This document shows, in pieces, positions 6,801 through 14,638 of a stretch of DNA of 23,225 nucleotides. Source of the DNA: a virus; IMG/VR virus record IMGVR_UViG_3300035698_006323, positions 1 through 23,225 of that record; one strand, written 5' to 3'. The first letter of the stretch is position 1; every line of letters begins with the position of its first letter. The notes beneath the pieces were generated by a model, which worked only from the letters and a program-made list of their open reading frames with translations, ran no database searches and was not told the origin of the DNA. The position numbers were made by a program, and so were the translations under genes.

Positions 6801-8740
6801 TCACGTAGCTTCTCGACCTCAGCGAAAAACTTCTGGAGCTTCGCCTCTGTCATATCTTTAGCCGCACGGAGAGTAAACTTCTCACGGAGCTTTGCGTTCT
6901 CGGGTCCGGGAAGACGCGCCTGAAGGTATTTAACAAGTGCGGTCCGGCGTTCCTCCGCCTGTGCTTTTTCGTTACGGAATACGGTTTCTGTCTCTGATCG
7001 GGCCATACGCTCTCCCACCTTACGCGCACGTCCGCGAAGAGTCTCTAAAGTCTCACCAGGCAATACGAGTTTTTCTCGAGCCAATTCCTCAGCAGTAGAA
7101 TCTGTGACATCAGATAGCTGGGCATGGACAGACATGAGCTGCTTTGATAGAGATACTAGCTGCTTTTGCTTCTGCTCTACCACCTTTGCAGCCGTCTTGT
7201 CCTCTGATTTCTGAAGCTGCTTTACGTCCTTCTCGAGTGCTGTCATCTCCTTCTCGATCGCGGTGCGCTGGACATCCAACTCAGCCGTACGTCCACGAAT
7301 TAATAGCTCCATCTGCTTCTCGCGGTCTGCTTCTTTAAATTCTTTTGACGAGGTGATCTCATCTACCACCTTACGTTCCGGTGCTGGCTTCGACGCGTCA
7401 AATTCCACGCCACCTTCGCGCTTCTTTATCGTTAGTTGCTCGAGCTCCTCTTTAGATAGCTCGACCTGCGGAAGCGGGGCTGTAGCATCCTCAACAGCTC
7501 TCTCAACCGGGTCAACCTCTTCTCTTAATATCTCCTGCGCCTTGGTCCGTGCTTCAGGAACACCGGCCTTTTTCTTGGCCTGCTGGTATCTATTTAGCGC
7601 AGCAAAACCCTGCTGCATCCCAAGATGAGTAGCACCAGGTACCGCCAAAACACCCATCATAACAGCAAGCTCGTCACCAGAAGGTACGGCTGCAATCATC
7701 CTATCGAGAGTACCACCATCGGACCCGAAATCTTCGACGTTAAAAAAAGCTCTCATCTGGTCCCCCCAAACCTCTTCGAGAACTTCAGGAATGAATCCAT
7801 CCCACCCGGTCTTCGTAAATAACTTTCCAACAGACTCGAGAGGGTGCAATTTCTTAAACATGTCTTTAATAACCTTACCAGTACCGGCAAGAAATTTAGC
7901 ACTCCCCATCTTCTTAAATGCTGGATTGAATATGTACTTCCCCGCCTCTTCGGAGAATACCTCTATATAGACGTCACCCAGAGCCTTCATAAAAGAAGTA
8001 ACCGGAGCCGACTGTACCTGCTCATTTAATTGAAGTCCCTTGTCTGTAGGAGTGAGATTTAAAGCCGCCTCTTGCTCGTAAAATCCAGTCGCCACACGCG
8101 GAGCAAAGACCGTTCCTGTCCTGATCGCCGCAGCCGTGGCCATCTTAGTCGCCCCAGCCGCGAATTTTTGAGCCCCTTTCTTGACACCCATTTTTAACAA
8201 CTGTTTAGCAGTAAACCGAGCCGCAGTCGTGGCACCTGGGTCGGCAAAAAATTTACTTAGTGCAAACTCAACCATATACGCAGGGAGCTGTGCTGCCCCT
8301 TCGACAACCTGTCCACCCCAAGTAAATCCACGAAGCTGTTCCTCGCCGGCGTATTTTATGGCCTTCTCAGCCGTCTCCATATCCTTCACTCTCAACTCGT
8401 CATTGTCTCCATACTCGTCTTTCTGGAGCCTGGTGAAAGAACGCTGAACAGCCGCAGCCTCGTATAATAAAAAAGGCAACCCAACGACGGGAACCTTCTC
8501 CATCTTCTTCATGCGAACGGCCTGTTCAAAATGCCCTATCTTGCCTTTTGCTTTTAGTACATTAGCCTCAGCCTCAGTAAAACTCAGATTACTTAAATCG
8601 AAGTCCTCCTGCTGAACCTTCTGTCCATCCTGCATCGCATTTAAGTCATCCAGGCGAACGGACGTCGTAGGAGCTTTCGCACCTTCTGGTAAAGGAGAAA
8701 CTGCACTCTCTGGTGGAAGTTCATCAAGTCTGATAACCAT
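3863..8740 (-). CDS. Giant internal virion / DNA-ejection protein candidate, 1625 aa
   Basis: It occupies the position of T7 gp16, between the 546-aa ejection protein candidate and the tail fibre, and is of similar or larger size. Hydrophobic or amphipathic segments lie near residues 82-100, 138-165 and 355-385. A long charged coiled-coil region spans about 465-800. A less charged second half includes MTNIESYMPRIKK and a hydrophobic C-terminal part around 1455-1530 (for example MVIFHVYIPAARWAISQIG and GPFAGLWILGDIGSFAAQAI). I see no convincing lytic transglycosylase motif, unlike T7 gp16. The layout also recalls large polyvalent phage proteins delivered with the DNA. Its start overlaps the previous stop (TAATG). 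The ejection role is inferred from order, size and membrane-active segments. Confidence 0.8.
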   Translation of the reverse strand: MVIRLDELPPESAVSPLPEGAKAPTTSVRLDDLNAMQDGQKVQQEDFDLSNLSFTEAEANVLKAKGKIGHFEQAVRMKKMEKVPVVGLPFLLYEAAAVQRSFTRLQKDEYGDNDELRVKDMETAEKAIKYAGEEQLRGFTWGGQVVEGAAQLPAYMVEFALSKFFADPGATTAARFTAKQLLKMGVKKGAQKFAAGATKMATAAAIRTGTVFAPRVATGFYEQEAALNLTPTDKGLQLNEQVQSAPVTSFMKALGDVYIEVFSEEAGKYIFNPAFKKMGSAKFLAGTGKVIKDMFKKLHPLESVGKLFTKTGWDGFIPEVLEEVWGDQMRAFFNVEDFGSDGGTLDRMIAAVPSGDELAVMMGVLAVPGATHLGMQQGFAALNRYQQAKKKAGVPEARTKAQEILREEVDPVERAVEDATAPLPQVELSKEELEQLTIKKREGGVEFDASKPAPERKVVDEITSSKEFKEADREKQMELLIRGRTAELDVQRTAIEKEMTALEKDVKQLQKSEDKTAAKVVEQKQKQLVSLSKQLMSVHAQLSDVTDSTAEELAREKLVLPGETLETLRGRARKVGERMARSETETVFRNEKAQAEERRTALVKYLQARLPGPENAKLREKFTLRAAKDMTEAKLQKFFAEVEKLRETVRAKQLRQRATSITERMRSKVVNGVKRGAFANANIQRLADEVIRVASLSRPDAEKELADVHNQIVKLLELGEGQSEAADELRYRADILSKISGLEQRNADELETAIDAISRQLAQFQTGRDVVKELRKAQRKAEEVSTVSEIKKVSWEPKSGIGKIFKKASRGISSFFEFSAFNLGEFWGNLGGGKEGSFIDRMVVQPLKKISRNTAAIQIAMDRKVRQAMLDIYEIPMQNTRKYVKFLTERMSIEPSDDPNVSPYIATVVLNNGETKQFKMSRWDVLYWYASAYQGEGVQDAEAYETLTGENELAAIRTQAELEGSGAKQTSDLEDLREIVDMMSFAEPNPLVDDGEGGSGKTRLGGGHIAQFLRGEKTAVVEVILQKMEAGKELTEKQNEKLQELLSGYRTEVLGQENATEDSIDDKVAERAKGIKGNAIPAEVLENMFADLTPQDRQFAMEMRKIFTSFWPLINPVYARATGVDMTNIESYMPRIKKTASVKSVQDLLTEYSMIEAHVTPFPGSTKERRTTSTAPFAQIGMMDVFMGFRDIMSHWIATHDITARMQGYLRNRAVRDAINEATDGVQDKATGEWRDGSYVKMMDFHLKGLASRGRTDNNIRPPAMDLLRRNLSRSVLAKPKQFVLQLSSAFTAIQSIGHVNFVKGIASFMRDPAGANKLLSKALSQHNRYKNIMIEMKEIQDLIRLQRTRFRDKFNWFDKYAFMFVRGGNRGGILIGGWAVFKEAYDRTNNIDTAYEALDNFVLNSQQSALREQQSAATVGPQRYLFQFISAVSQFARQYHRSWTKMIKDPSAKNVQQWARTMVIFHVYIPAARWAISQIGVPPPEDEEDEAKRLAMLGAQMMTGPFAGLWILGDIGSFAAQAITGYKGFDSGPAVVQAMNKAKKTTAKAIRKAFEEDVELEDVMKQVFKAGKQDVGLTTGMPSGIIDSIQALYLHSEGEWDPVDTPGLLYGQSVEMINYHRGVF
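3981..4009 (-). promoter_or_regulatory. Leftward promoter candidate inside the 3' end of the 1625-aa gene
   Basis: On the minus strand, TTGACA (4009-4004) is followed after exactly 17 nt by GATAAT (3986-3981): 6 of 6 and 5 of 6 matches to consensus. The expected start near 3974 is about 110 nt before the tail-fibre ATG at 3863. It lies within coding sequence (around residues 1578-1587), so chance cannot be excluded, but its position fits a boost for the fibre locus. Confidence 0.5.
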
Positions 8741-10380
8741 TATCTCGGCTCCACTTGTGCCATACCGTCAGTATCAAACCCAACGATAGTATAGCCCACT
8801 CCGTTATTATATATCACGTTTTTCTCTCCGAGGTATATAGGGAGGCCCATCTTCTTTAGCTGCATCTTACGTTTAGCACTGGTCATCAACTGGTCTATAT
8901 CAACTTGTGGAAGCATTTGTAAATCGTCTTCATTTCTTAAATCTAATCGCTCATCCAGGTCGTCAACGAAAATTTGCATGGTCTCAAAGAGTTGTTGGTT
9001 CCCGTCTTCAGGATTATGCTGACCTATCATATCGGAGAAAATATTTTGGAGTTTTTTAGAACCTGTTAGCTGCCCCTTATCTTCCGCAACTGTGGGCCCT
9101 AACCCAAACCAGCTTTTTTTAGTGGCCAGCTTACTTCCTTTTTTAAACCCTTGTATCTCAGATTGAAAAGCCGCTTGTGTCAACGCAGAATACTTCTTAA
9201 CAAAAGCAGGGTCTAAACTGTCTCTATTTTTTACGAGGTCCTGCTGAAATTTAAACACTTCTTCAAGTGTCGCTTTGAAAGGGGCTTTCAGTCCTTTCTT
9301 TCCAAAAAGCCCAAAGAACCGGGCAGTCATATCTGCCTGTACCTGCTCATCAGGTACAACAAACATGTTACTACGAGACATCTGTGTCCCTCTAATATTC
9401 TCTAGTAACTCTTGATGTTGCTCTAAAACAGCTATCTCTTCGGCGCTTACTTCGCCTATTTTCTCTAGCTCTTTCTTCTTCTCGATCTCGAAGGAAAGAG
9501 AATTAATCTTCTCCTCGGTCGCGGATATGGGCTCATTTAATGCTGCGTCGATATCATAATTGGTTTGTACTGCACCTATCAATGCGTTAGCCGCCGCGTC
9601 GTCTTTCCCTGCTTTAGCCATTGTCGTGGCGGCAGTCTTCATCGCTTTCAATTTTTGTGGGTCGATCAATCCGTTAGTGTCATCAGTAGGCCCAAACTGT
9701 CCACTCTCGATTTCTTTTAAGACCTTAAAAGCATTTCCTTTAGACAACTGGCCGTAGAAATAAGACTTCAACAGACCTTCCTGCCCTTTGTCTATTACCT
9801 GGCCACCCTCTATAACTCCGCCCCACGCCTGGTAAAAATCTTCTCTATCTTTATCTAGTAAATACGCTTTCTCGATAACTTCGTTAAAATTATCTGTCTG
9901 GCCAGCAAAAGCCACGTCATTAGAAATACGATCAAAATGATCTTTCTGAATGAGTCTATTGTTTTCCTGGAAAGCCCAAATCTTATCTAACGCCTGGCCT
10001 TTAACCAAACTCTCAGACCCTAAAGCATCAAACTGAAGTTTAACATCCGGATCAGTAATGCCAACCTTGTATCCCTCAAAAATTTCTTTTCGACGAGCTT
10101 CGAGCTGTTTAACCCCCGCATCCGGAGACGAAAGATTCTCCTGCTTAATCTTTGCTGAGGTGACTGCCATATCAGAATCAAACTGACTAATCTTCTTTGT
10201 AACCTCTGCTCGCTGGAGTAGATTCCTCTGCTTCGTCAGAGCTGCATCAATTTCATTTACAATACCGCCCGCTACCCTGGTAACGGCGTCGCCGATAATA
10301 GCGCCACTCTGATCTGTCGAAGGCACTCCAACCTGTTCGGAAGCCAGCTTCCCTGCTGTGTACGTTGATATTTTTGGCAT
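8740..10380 (-). CDS. Internal virion (ejection) protein candidate, T7 gp15-like position, 546 aa
   Basis: The protein is largely helical and soluble. It begins MPKISTYTAGKLASEQVGVP, followed by AIIGDAVTRVAGGIVNEID and long charged helices (EVTKKISQFDSDMAVTSAKI). This N-terminal style is common in podovirus internal virion proteins that form part of the trans-envelope ejection conduit. It lies between the 145-aa gp14-like protein and the 1625-aa giant protein, the same order as T7 gp14-gp15-gp16. There is no signal peptide or obvious enzyme motif. An AGGA motif precedes the ATG at 10380 by 6 nt, and its stop overlaps the next start by one base. Identity rests on gene order and composition. 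Confidence 0.75.
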   Translation of the reverse strand: MPKISTYTAGKLASEQVGVPSTDQSGAIIGDAVTRVAGGIVNEIDAALTKQRNLLQRAEVTKKISQFDSDMAVTSAKIKQENLSSPDAGVKQLEARRKEIFEGYKVGITDPDVKLQFDALGSESLVKGQALDKIWAFQENNRLIQKDHFDRISNDVAFAGQTDNFNEVIEKAYLLDKDREDFYQAWGGVIEGGQVIDKGQEGLLKSYFYGQLSKGNAFKVLKEIESGQFGPTDDTNGLIDPQKLKAMKTAATTMAKAGKDDAAANALIGAVQTNYDIDAALNEPISATEEKINSLSFEIEKKKELEKIGEVSAEEIAVLEQHQELLENIRGTQMSRSNMFVVPDEQVQADMTARFFGLFGKKGLKAPFKATLEEVFKFQQDLVKNRDSLDPAFVKKYSALTQAAFQSEIQGFKKGSKLATKKSWFGLGPTVAEDKGQLTGSKKLQNIFSDMIGQHNPEDGNQQLFETMQIFVDDLDERLDLRNEDDLQMLPQVDIDQLMTSAKRKMQLKKMGLPIYLGEKNVIYNNGVGYTIVGFDTDGMAQVEPR

Positions 10381-10388
10381 ACGTATTC

Positions 10389-10826
10389 CTATTCAAAAAT
10401 TTCTGATTTATGTGCGGTAGTGCCGATCGTACCGACTCCGGATAGAATACCGGAAACTAACTGGGCCCTACCAGACTTTCTTGTAACAGCGGCCTGCCGG
10501 TGTCCTAGAGTATATTTTGCTGCGCCAGACTTTATAATTGCGTCTATCTCTTTCTGAAACTCATTAAACGTGGCCTCCTGAACAATACCTGGCGTCCCCA
10601 TCAAAGAAACTCCACTCGCAACGTAAGCCATTCTCTGTTCAGCAAGAAACTTTCTACGCTGGTCTGACTTTTGTCCGGCCTCCCGTTCAGACTCAGATAG
10701 CGCAATTTTCGCCTGCTCCTCCTGGAGACTGGCGGTTTCCCCAGCCGCGTTCTTTTTGGCTATCCCAGAATAAATTTGTGATCCGCCGGCTGCGAGACCA
10801 GCAACTAACAAGGCTACTTCGGCCAT
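10389..10826 (-). CDS. Internal virion protein, T7 gp14-like position, 145 aa
   Basis: An N-terminal hydrophobic, Ala/Gly-rich segment (ALLVAGLAAGGSQIYSGIA, residues 4-22) is followed by a charged helix (about 25-65) and a second Gly/Ser-rich segment near the C-terminus (AQLVSGILSGVGTIG). Small Ala/Gly-rich proteins of this type in this slot (T7 gp14, P22 gp7-like) are ejected early and inserted into the outer membrane. The motif RMAYVASGVSLMGTPGIV is typical of such proteins in many podoviruses. The AGGAGG ribosome binding site lies inside the end of the upstream gene, whose stop overlaps this start (TAATG). Family assignment is inferred. Confidence 0.75.
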   Translation of the reverse strand: MAEVALLVAGLAAGGSQIYSGIAKKNAAGETASLQEEQAKIALSESEREAGQKSDQRRKFLAEQRMAYVASGVSLMGTPGIVQEATFNEFQKEIDAIIKSGAAKYTLGHRQAAVTRKSGRAQLVSGILSGVGTIGTTAHKSEIFE

Positions 10827-11266
10827 TAGCTTCCTCCTACTATTGACATCATTATGTGATCCTTTCCGTCATATCCGAATTTTCGTAACCGTCCTTCATA
10901 CGAAAACCCCAATCGTTTAGCAAAATTTAAAAAGAGCTCCTCGTCTCTACAATTTATCTGTACCCTGCGCGATCTCTTAGCCAAAGAACCTAATCCTTTT
11001 TTCAACAGCTTTACCGAACCCAAAATTCTATGACGAAAAAGCTCCGTCGGAAATAACGATACCTCAGCCACACCCTCCCATGCCTGATACCAGCCAGCAA
11101 TAAACACTACCGAGTCACCTTCCCAAACCGTCCAGAACGTCTTACTCTTTTCCATAAGCAACAACACACCGACAATACCATTTGCTAGATTCCATTTCTC
11201 AAACCCTACACCGTTAATTAACTTAGCGTCTACATAGTCTCCCATCTTAAACGGCTTGACTATCAT
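10826..11266 (-). CDS. GNAT-fold acetyltransferase-like protein in T7 gp13 position, 146 aa
   Basis: The C-terminal half has the GNAT signature: VAEVSLFPTE (strand 4, about 66-75), a helix, RVQINCRDEELFLNFAKRLGF (101-121), then YEGRLRKFGYDGKDHIMMSIV (123-143). The acetyl-CoA pyrophosphate loop (R/QxxGxG/A) is degenerate, with FRHRILGS in its place, so catalytic activity is doubtful. GNAT-like proteins at this slot are common in podoviruses, and T7 gp13 is a virion-assembly protein encoded here. It starts within the tail tube B stop (ATGA) and ends within the next start. It is probably a structural or assembly factor rather than an active enzyme. Confidence 0.75.
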   Translation of the reverse strand: MIVKPFKMGDYVDAKLINGVGFEKWNLANGIVGVLLLMEKSKTFWTVWEGDSVVFIAGWYQAWEGVAEVSLFPTELFRHRILGSVKLLKKGLGSLAKRSRRVQINCRDEELFLNFAKRLGFSYEGRLRKFGYDGKDHIMMSIVGGS

Positions 11267-13332
11267 TTTTCTCCGACTTCGACCGTGGCGTTAAAAGCAT
11301 TAAGCATACACGGATACGGGTCGTCCTGGACGTACATAATACGTTTATCCGACGACCACGAATCTGCGTGTGGTAAAGATATCACCCCGGTAACAGGTAC
11401 CGGAGGGGAGTCCGTATCTCCACCTGTCTCCGTTGCAGCGATATCTTCTAAATCGTAAAACGAAGTGCCATACTTTACACCTATCGTATGTGAAACAACA
11501 AGTGCTAAGGAGCTTACATTCTTACCGAAGGATATAGAATTCTGCAACTGCCCAGTCACGACAAGGTTTAACGGGATGACGACACCACGGTATTTATACC
11601 CTACGTGGACGACTTCCGCGTCCCAATCTAAGGTAACTGACCCGTCCGCTACAACTAAAGCAGCATGTATTCTACCGTCTGTCAACGCATAAACTGTCTC
11701 TCCCTCTAAATGCCAAAGCCCAGTAATGGTGTCTGTCTCCGCCCCATCGTAAGTTAAAGAGCTATCAAGATAAATAGCATCCTGCTGTGCAGCAAATAAC
11801 GCAGCATCATAAACAACATCGTCAGCGGTTTCGTTATCTTCACCGGTATAGTAGTCGTCTCGTCGTACACCCTCGTACGGTTCATTGGTGTACTCAGTAT
11901 ACCTCGTCGTCGTACTATTTATCGTTCTTTCAACGACAGCGTATAGCCTATCGTAACCCGTTACCTGCGGCTCAACGGCGATACTTATAACACTCCCACT
12001 ACCACCTAATTTATGCCTGTGCCAACCCGACACATCCTCTTTTGGTTTGATCGTTAGGCAGATCAATACGCCGTCATTACGAACAGCCCAAAGAAGATCA
12101 GTCTTCCACCGCTGAATTGCAAGCTGTTTAATTCCTCCTTGGGTAAGATGAGAAGCGAGAAATTGTCTATCTGTGGATTTATAGTTATCCAATAGAACAT
12201 CGTAATCAAAACTTCGTAACGTGCGACTACCTTTCTGCATATAAAAAATTGACTGCCCGTTAACAACAGGCATGATGCCCTGAACACCAACAGGGTCGAT
12301 AGGTCGGATACGATAATTTGAAGGCGTGATAGCTGCATCCCCGCCACCATCCATACCTAGCACCCCGCCCTCTGTTCCTATCGCTATAAATTCTTGCAAC
12401 CCGGCTAGCCATTGGATATACGCTATATCTCCTGTGCCTGTCGCTACGGAAGTTATGATAGCGTGGTCTGCGTCTTCCCCAGTAGTATAGTCCTCATACC
12501 TAGTAGCCCCCGTAGCTTGCGGTCCTCGCGTACGCCAGAGCCGGTCAGGATAATCATTAGAGCTGCCCATATACAAACACCCTTCGTAAAAAGCCACAGC
12601 GCCAGGGTATTTATCAGCACCGGTAAACGGATCAGCTGTACGGGCGTAGGTAGCAAAAGTCCAAGCCGTAGCACTTACTCGTGTCAACTTATATGGCGCA
12701 TAGCCCCGGCTAACAAAATACGCTATGTTTCCTTCCTGGTCAAATTGGAAGTCTTCTAAATCTGCTTCCGCATAAGGAGAAGTCACTTCATAAACGGGGG
12801 CTGCCGTGCCGGCTGAAGCATACGCTGTATAGTCTGTACTATTCACGGCGTTGCCAAATAAATCTTTTAATGACACTGTGTTAGCACCTAAGTTAACCAC
12901 CCGAAAAAATCGTCCGTTAAGTTCCGTCATACCAACGACTCCGGAAATATAAATTTCATCGTTAGTCGTTAAAGCATGTCCGGTGATTGTTAAAACACAG
13001 GGCCCTGCTTGAGTAGCGCCAGCAATCGTTTCGGTAGTTGCCGCACTAGTAGTGATCGCTGCATCCTCGTAGATACGTAACTTCGCATCCGTGAATTCTA
13101 AGATGTATACCTGTTCGTCGTTATGCTTAAATCGTTCGATACGGGATGTTTTCTGAAGACGGGAAGGGTGCACATACGTAGATCCACCACGATATTGCGC
13201 GGGGCCTTGGATCAGAGAAAAGAAATTTTCACAACGTGCTAAAGCATTTTTATAGAGCTCGGAATCGTAGCGACCGAAGATTTCTTCAGAAACCTCCCCA
13301 CCAGAGAAATTAGATAGGAATTGTTCAAACAT
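11263..13332 (-). CDS. Tail tubular protein B (T7 gp12-like nozzle protein), 689 aa
   Basis: The N-terminus (LSNFSGGEVSEEIFGRYDSE, then YKNALARCENFFSLIQGPAQ and a YRGGSTYV motif) is characteristic of the podovirus tail nozzle / tail tubular protein B family. Size (689 aa) and beta-rich composition fit; T7 gp12 is of similar length. A later run such as YTGEDADHAIITSVATGTGD and IQWLAGLQEFIAIGTEGGVL matches the propeller-like central region seen in these proteins. It directly follows tail tubular protein A with a 9-nt gap, and overlaps the GNAT-like gene by 4 nt (ATGA). It forms the distal tail to which fibres and ejection proteins dock. Confidence 0.88.
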   Translation of the reverse strand: MFEQFLSNFSGGEVSEEIFGRYDSELYKNALARCENFFSLIQGPAQYRGGSTYVHPSRLQKTSRIERFKHNDEQVYILEFTDAKLRIYEDAAITTSAATTETIAGATQAGPCVLTITGHALTTNDEIYISGVVGMTELNGRFFRVVNLGANTVSLKDLFGNAVNSTDYTAYASAGTAAPVYEVTSPYAEADLEDFQFDQEGNIAYFVSRGYAPYKLTRVSATAWTFATYARTADPFTGADKYPGAVAFYEGCLYMGSSNDYPDRLWRTRGPQATGATRYEDYTTGEDADHAIITSVATGTGDIAYIQWLAGLQEFIAIGTEGGVLGMDGGGDAAITPSNYRIRPIDPVGVQGIMPVVNGQSIFYMQKGSRTLRSFDYDVLLDNYKSTDRQFLASHLTQGGIKQLAIQRWKTDLLWAVRNDGVLICLTIKPKEDVSGWHRHKLGGSGSVISIAVEPQVTGYDRLYAVVERTINSTTTRYTEYTNEPYEGVRRDDYYTGEDNETADDVVYDAALFAAQQDAIYLDSSLTYDGAETDTITGLWHLEGETVYALTDGRIHAALVVADGSVTLDWDAEVVHVGYKYRGVVIPLNLVVTGQLQNSISFGKNVSSLALVVSHTIGVKYGTSFYDLEDIAATETGGDTDSPPVPVTGVISLPHADSWSSDKRIMYVQDDPYPCMLNAFNATVEVGEK

Positions 13333-13341
13333 AGATAATCC

Positions 13342-13995
13342 TTAGTCATATTCAAAATCAAACTCATAATCCCCAGCAACCCCGTTAACACCGGCTGAAG
13401 GATTTAATCCAGCATTTACAATTCGACTACTCTCATACCTATACGGCGCTCTTACTTGCCCATCCATAGCCCGCGCCAAACGTCGTGTCTCTAACCTATC
13501 CTCTTTAATGTCTTTCATAATACTCGCGCGGGCAGTTAGTTTTTTACCCAAAACAATAGCCAGCTCTTCAGAAAATAATTTTATAAACAGGGCTGGGTAA
13601 AGAGATACCGTCGTTTCGTCTTTGGTGTACCATATATCCAGGGTGTCTTCTTCATCGTTATTATAATAAAGCCCATTCCCCTGTATCTCAAAATCTCTTC
13701 TGCTTAAAGGTATGTCGGGATCAGTAATAGCTCGTAATTTCAAAAGGTCGTTAGGGAGTGTATAGTAGTCGGTAAAATTAGTTATGGTCGGTGTTCCTCC
13801 CCGATTAGCAGCCGCACTCTTCAAAGCAAAATTCCAGTTATACGCAGAAAGAAGAGCCTGCCGCATCAAGACATACCAACGCGCACAAAGAGCTTCGACT
13901 TTAGTAACCGGGGTGGAGATGATCGTGATAGGTGCCTCTTTAAGGAGATCGAGTGCCAAGTTGCATATAGCAACATCGCTGCCGGGTCTAGCCAT
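13342..13995 (-). CDS. Tail tubular protein A (T7 gp11-like gatekeeper), 217 aa
   Basis: Motifs DVAICNLALDLLKEAPITII, then EALCARWYVLMRQALLSAYN and WNFALKS are diagnostic of the tail tubular protein A / gp11 adaptor family. YYTLPNDLLKLRAI and a helical C-terminus (LSEELAIVL-like region, TARASIMKDIKEDRLETRR) complete the pattern. I choose the ATG at 13995 (MARPGSD) because AGGAGG lies 5 nt upstream. A 10-codon in-frame extension to 14025 would run through an intrinsic terminator hairpin and has no ribosome binding site. The protein forms the ring between portal and nozzle. It is the first gene after the terminator that closes the capsid module, so its expression depends on read-through or a local promoter. 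Confidence 0.88.
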   Translation of the reverse strand: MARPGSDVAICNLALDLLKEAPITIISTPVTKVEALCARWYVLMRQALLSAYNWNFALKSAAANRGGTPTITNFTDYYTLPNDLLKLRAITDPDIPLSRRDFEIQGNGLYYNNDEEDTLDIWYTKDETTVSLYPALFIKLFSEELAIVLGKKLTARASIMKDIKEDRLETRRLARAMDGQVRAPYRYESSRIVNAGLNPSAGVNGVAGDYEFDFEYD

Positions 13996-14012
13996 ATACC
14001 CTCCTAAATAAA

Positions 14013-14046
14013 AGAGCGCACGCAAGCGATAACTCGCGTGCGCTCT
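14013..14046 (-). terminator. Strong intrinsic terminator downstream of the 171-aa structural-type gene
   Basis: Read on the minus strand, AGAGCGCACGC pairs perfectly with GCGTGCGCTCT (11 bp). Three more pairs (one G-U) extend it to 14 bp around a 6-nt loop, and TTTTATTT follows at once. It sits between the stop at 14067 and the tail tubular A start at 13995. The plus strand lacks a T-run on the other side, so it acts leftward only. It must limit transcription from capsid genes into tail genes. Confidence 0.88.
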
Positions 14047-14066
14047 AAATTACAATAGAACGCTAC

Positions 14067-14582
14067 TTATTGCTGGTCGATAGTCCATAACATAACGGTT
14101 ATCGTTCCAGCGCCTGTGATCTCTGAGTTGTAAGTTAATACAACATCATAAGAGTCAGCCGGGATCTTACCGATAGCGTCATCAGTGGCCACGTCGTTAG
14201 CAATTTCAAGAAACGATAAAACACCTCGCTCTTCAACACCAAGAGCCGCAAGACCATCTGTCGCTGACGCCCAAGCAATACCGGCGTTGATATCGGTACC
14301 ATCCATCAAAGCGTCGGCGTCAACAACCGCCCCACCTACACCTGGACGATAAAGACCAACATCGAGATCAGTTAGCCCTGCAACAGCGTCATTAATGATC
14401 TTACACTCAACAGGAATTTCATGAGCCCCGACGGTAAAAAGACGTCTGATATCGTTAATATCATCTGCCACCAACGTCTCAAACGTAATGGTTCTCAACC
14501 TCAAATTAACGCCGCTAGACTCATGCGCTCTAGCCGGTAATCCGCTTTGTCGTTGAGAATCTGCATATTGATCAGTTGACAT
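14067..14582 (-). CDS. Structural protein of unknown function next to major capsid (possible head decoration), 171 aa
   Basis: The protein is acidic and beta-rich in appearance. It has LRLRTITFETLVADDINDI near the N-terminus, LDVGLYRPGVGGAVVDADAL in the middle (Y/R-P-G turn), and YDVVLTYNSEITGAGTITVM at the end, which looks like a jelly-roll or Ig-like edge. It lies 50 nt downstream of the major capsid gene and 20 nt before a strong terminator. It therefore shares the capsid promoter and is probably made in large amounts. That context suits a head decoration or stabilising protein; I do not recognise the family. GGAGTG lies 7 nt upstream of the ATG at 14582. Confidence 0.7.
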   Translation of the reverse strand: MSTDQYADSQRQSGLPARAHESSGVNLRLRTITFETLVADDINDIRRLFTVGAHEIPVECKIINDAVAGLTDLDVGLYRPGVGGAVVDADALMDGTDINAGIAWASATDGLAALGVEERGVLSFLEIANDVATDDAIGKIPADSYDVVLTYNSEITGAGTITVMLWTIDQQ

Positions 14583-14620
14583 AAAAACACTCCTTTGTTA
14601 GAAATCGTTAAAAAGTAATT

Positions 14621-14638
14621 GACTAAAAAAGATTAGTC
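14621..14638 (-). other. Small AT-rich hairpin at the 3' end of the major capsid gene
   Basis: GACTAA and TTAGTC form a perfect 6-bp inverted repeat around a 6-nt T-rich loop, and the capsid stop codon lies in the first arm. A TTTTT run follows about 7 nt downstream on the minus strand. The stem is too AT-rich to be a strong terminator. It might protect the capsid mRNA 3' end or weakly attenuate transcription into the 171-aa gene. Confidence 0.35.

Noticed and set aside
12063-12350. 95-aa hydrophobic frame within tail tubular protein B
   Set aside because: It overlaps fully with the strongly supported 689-aa gene in another frame and lacks a ribosome binding site.
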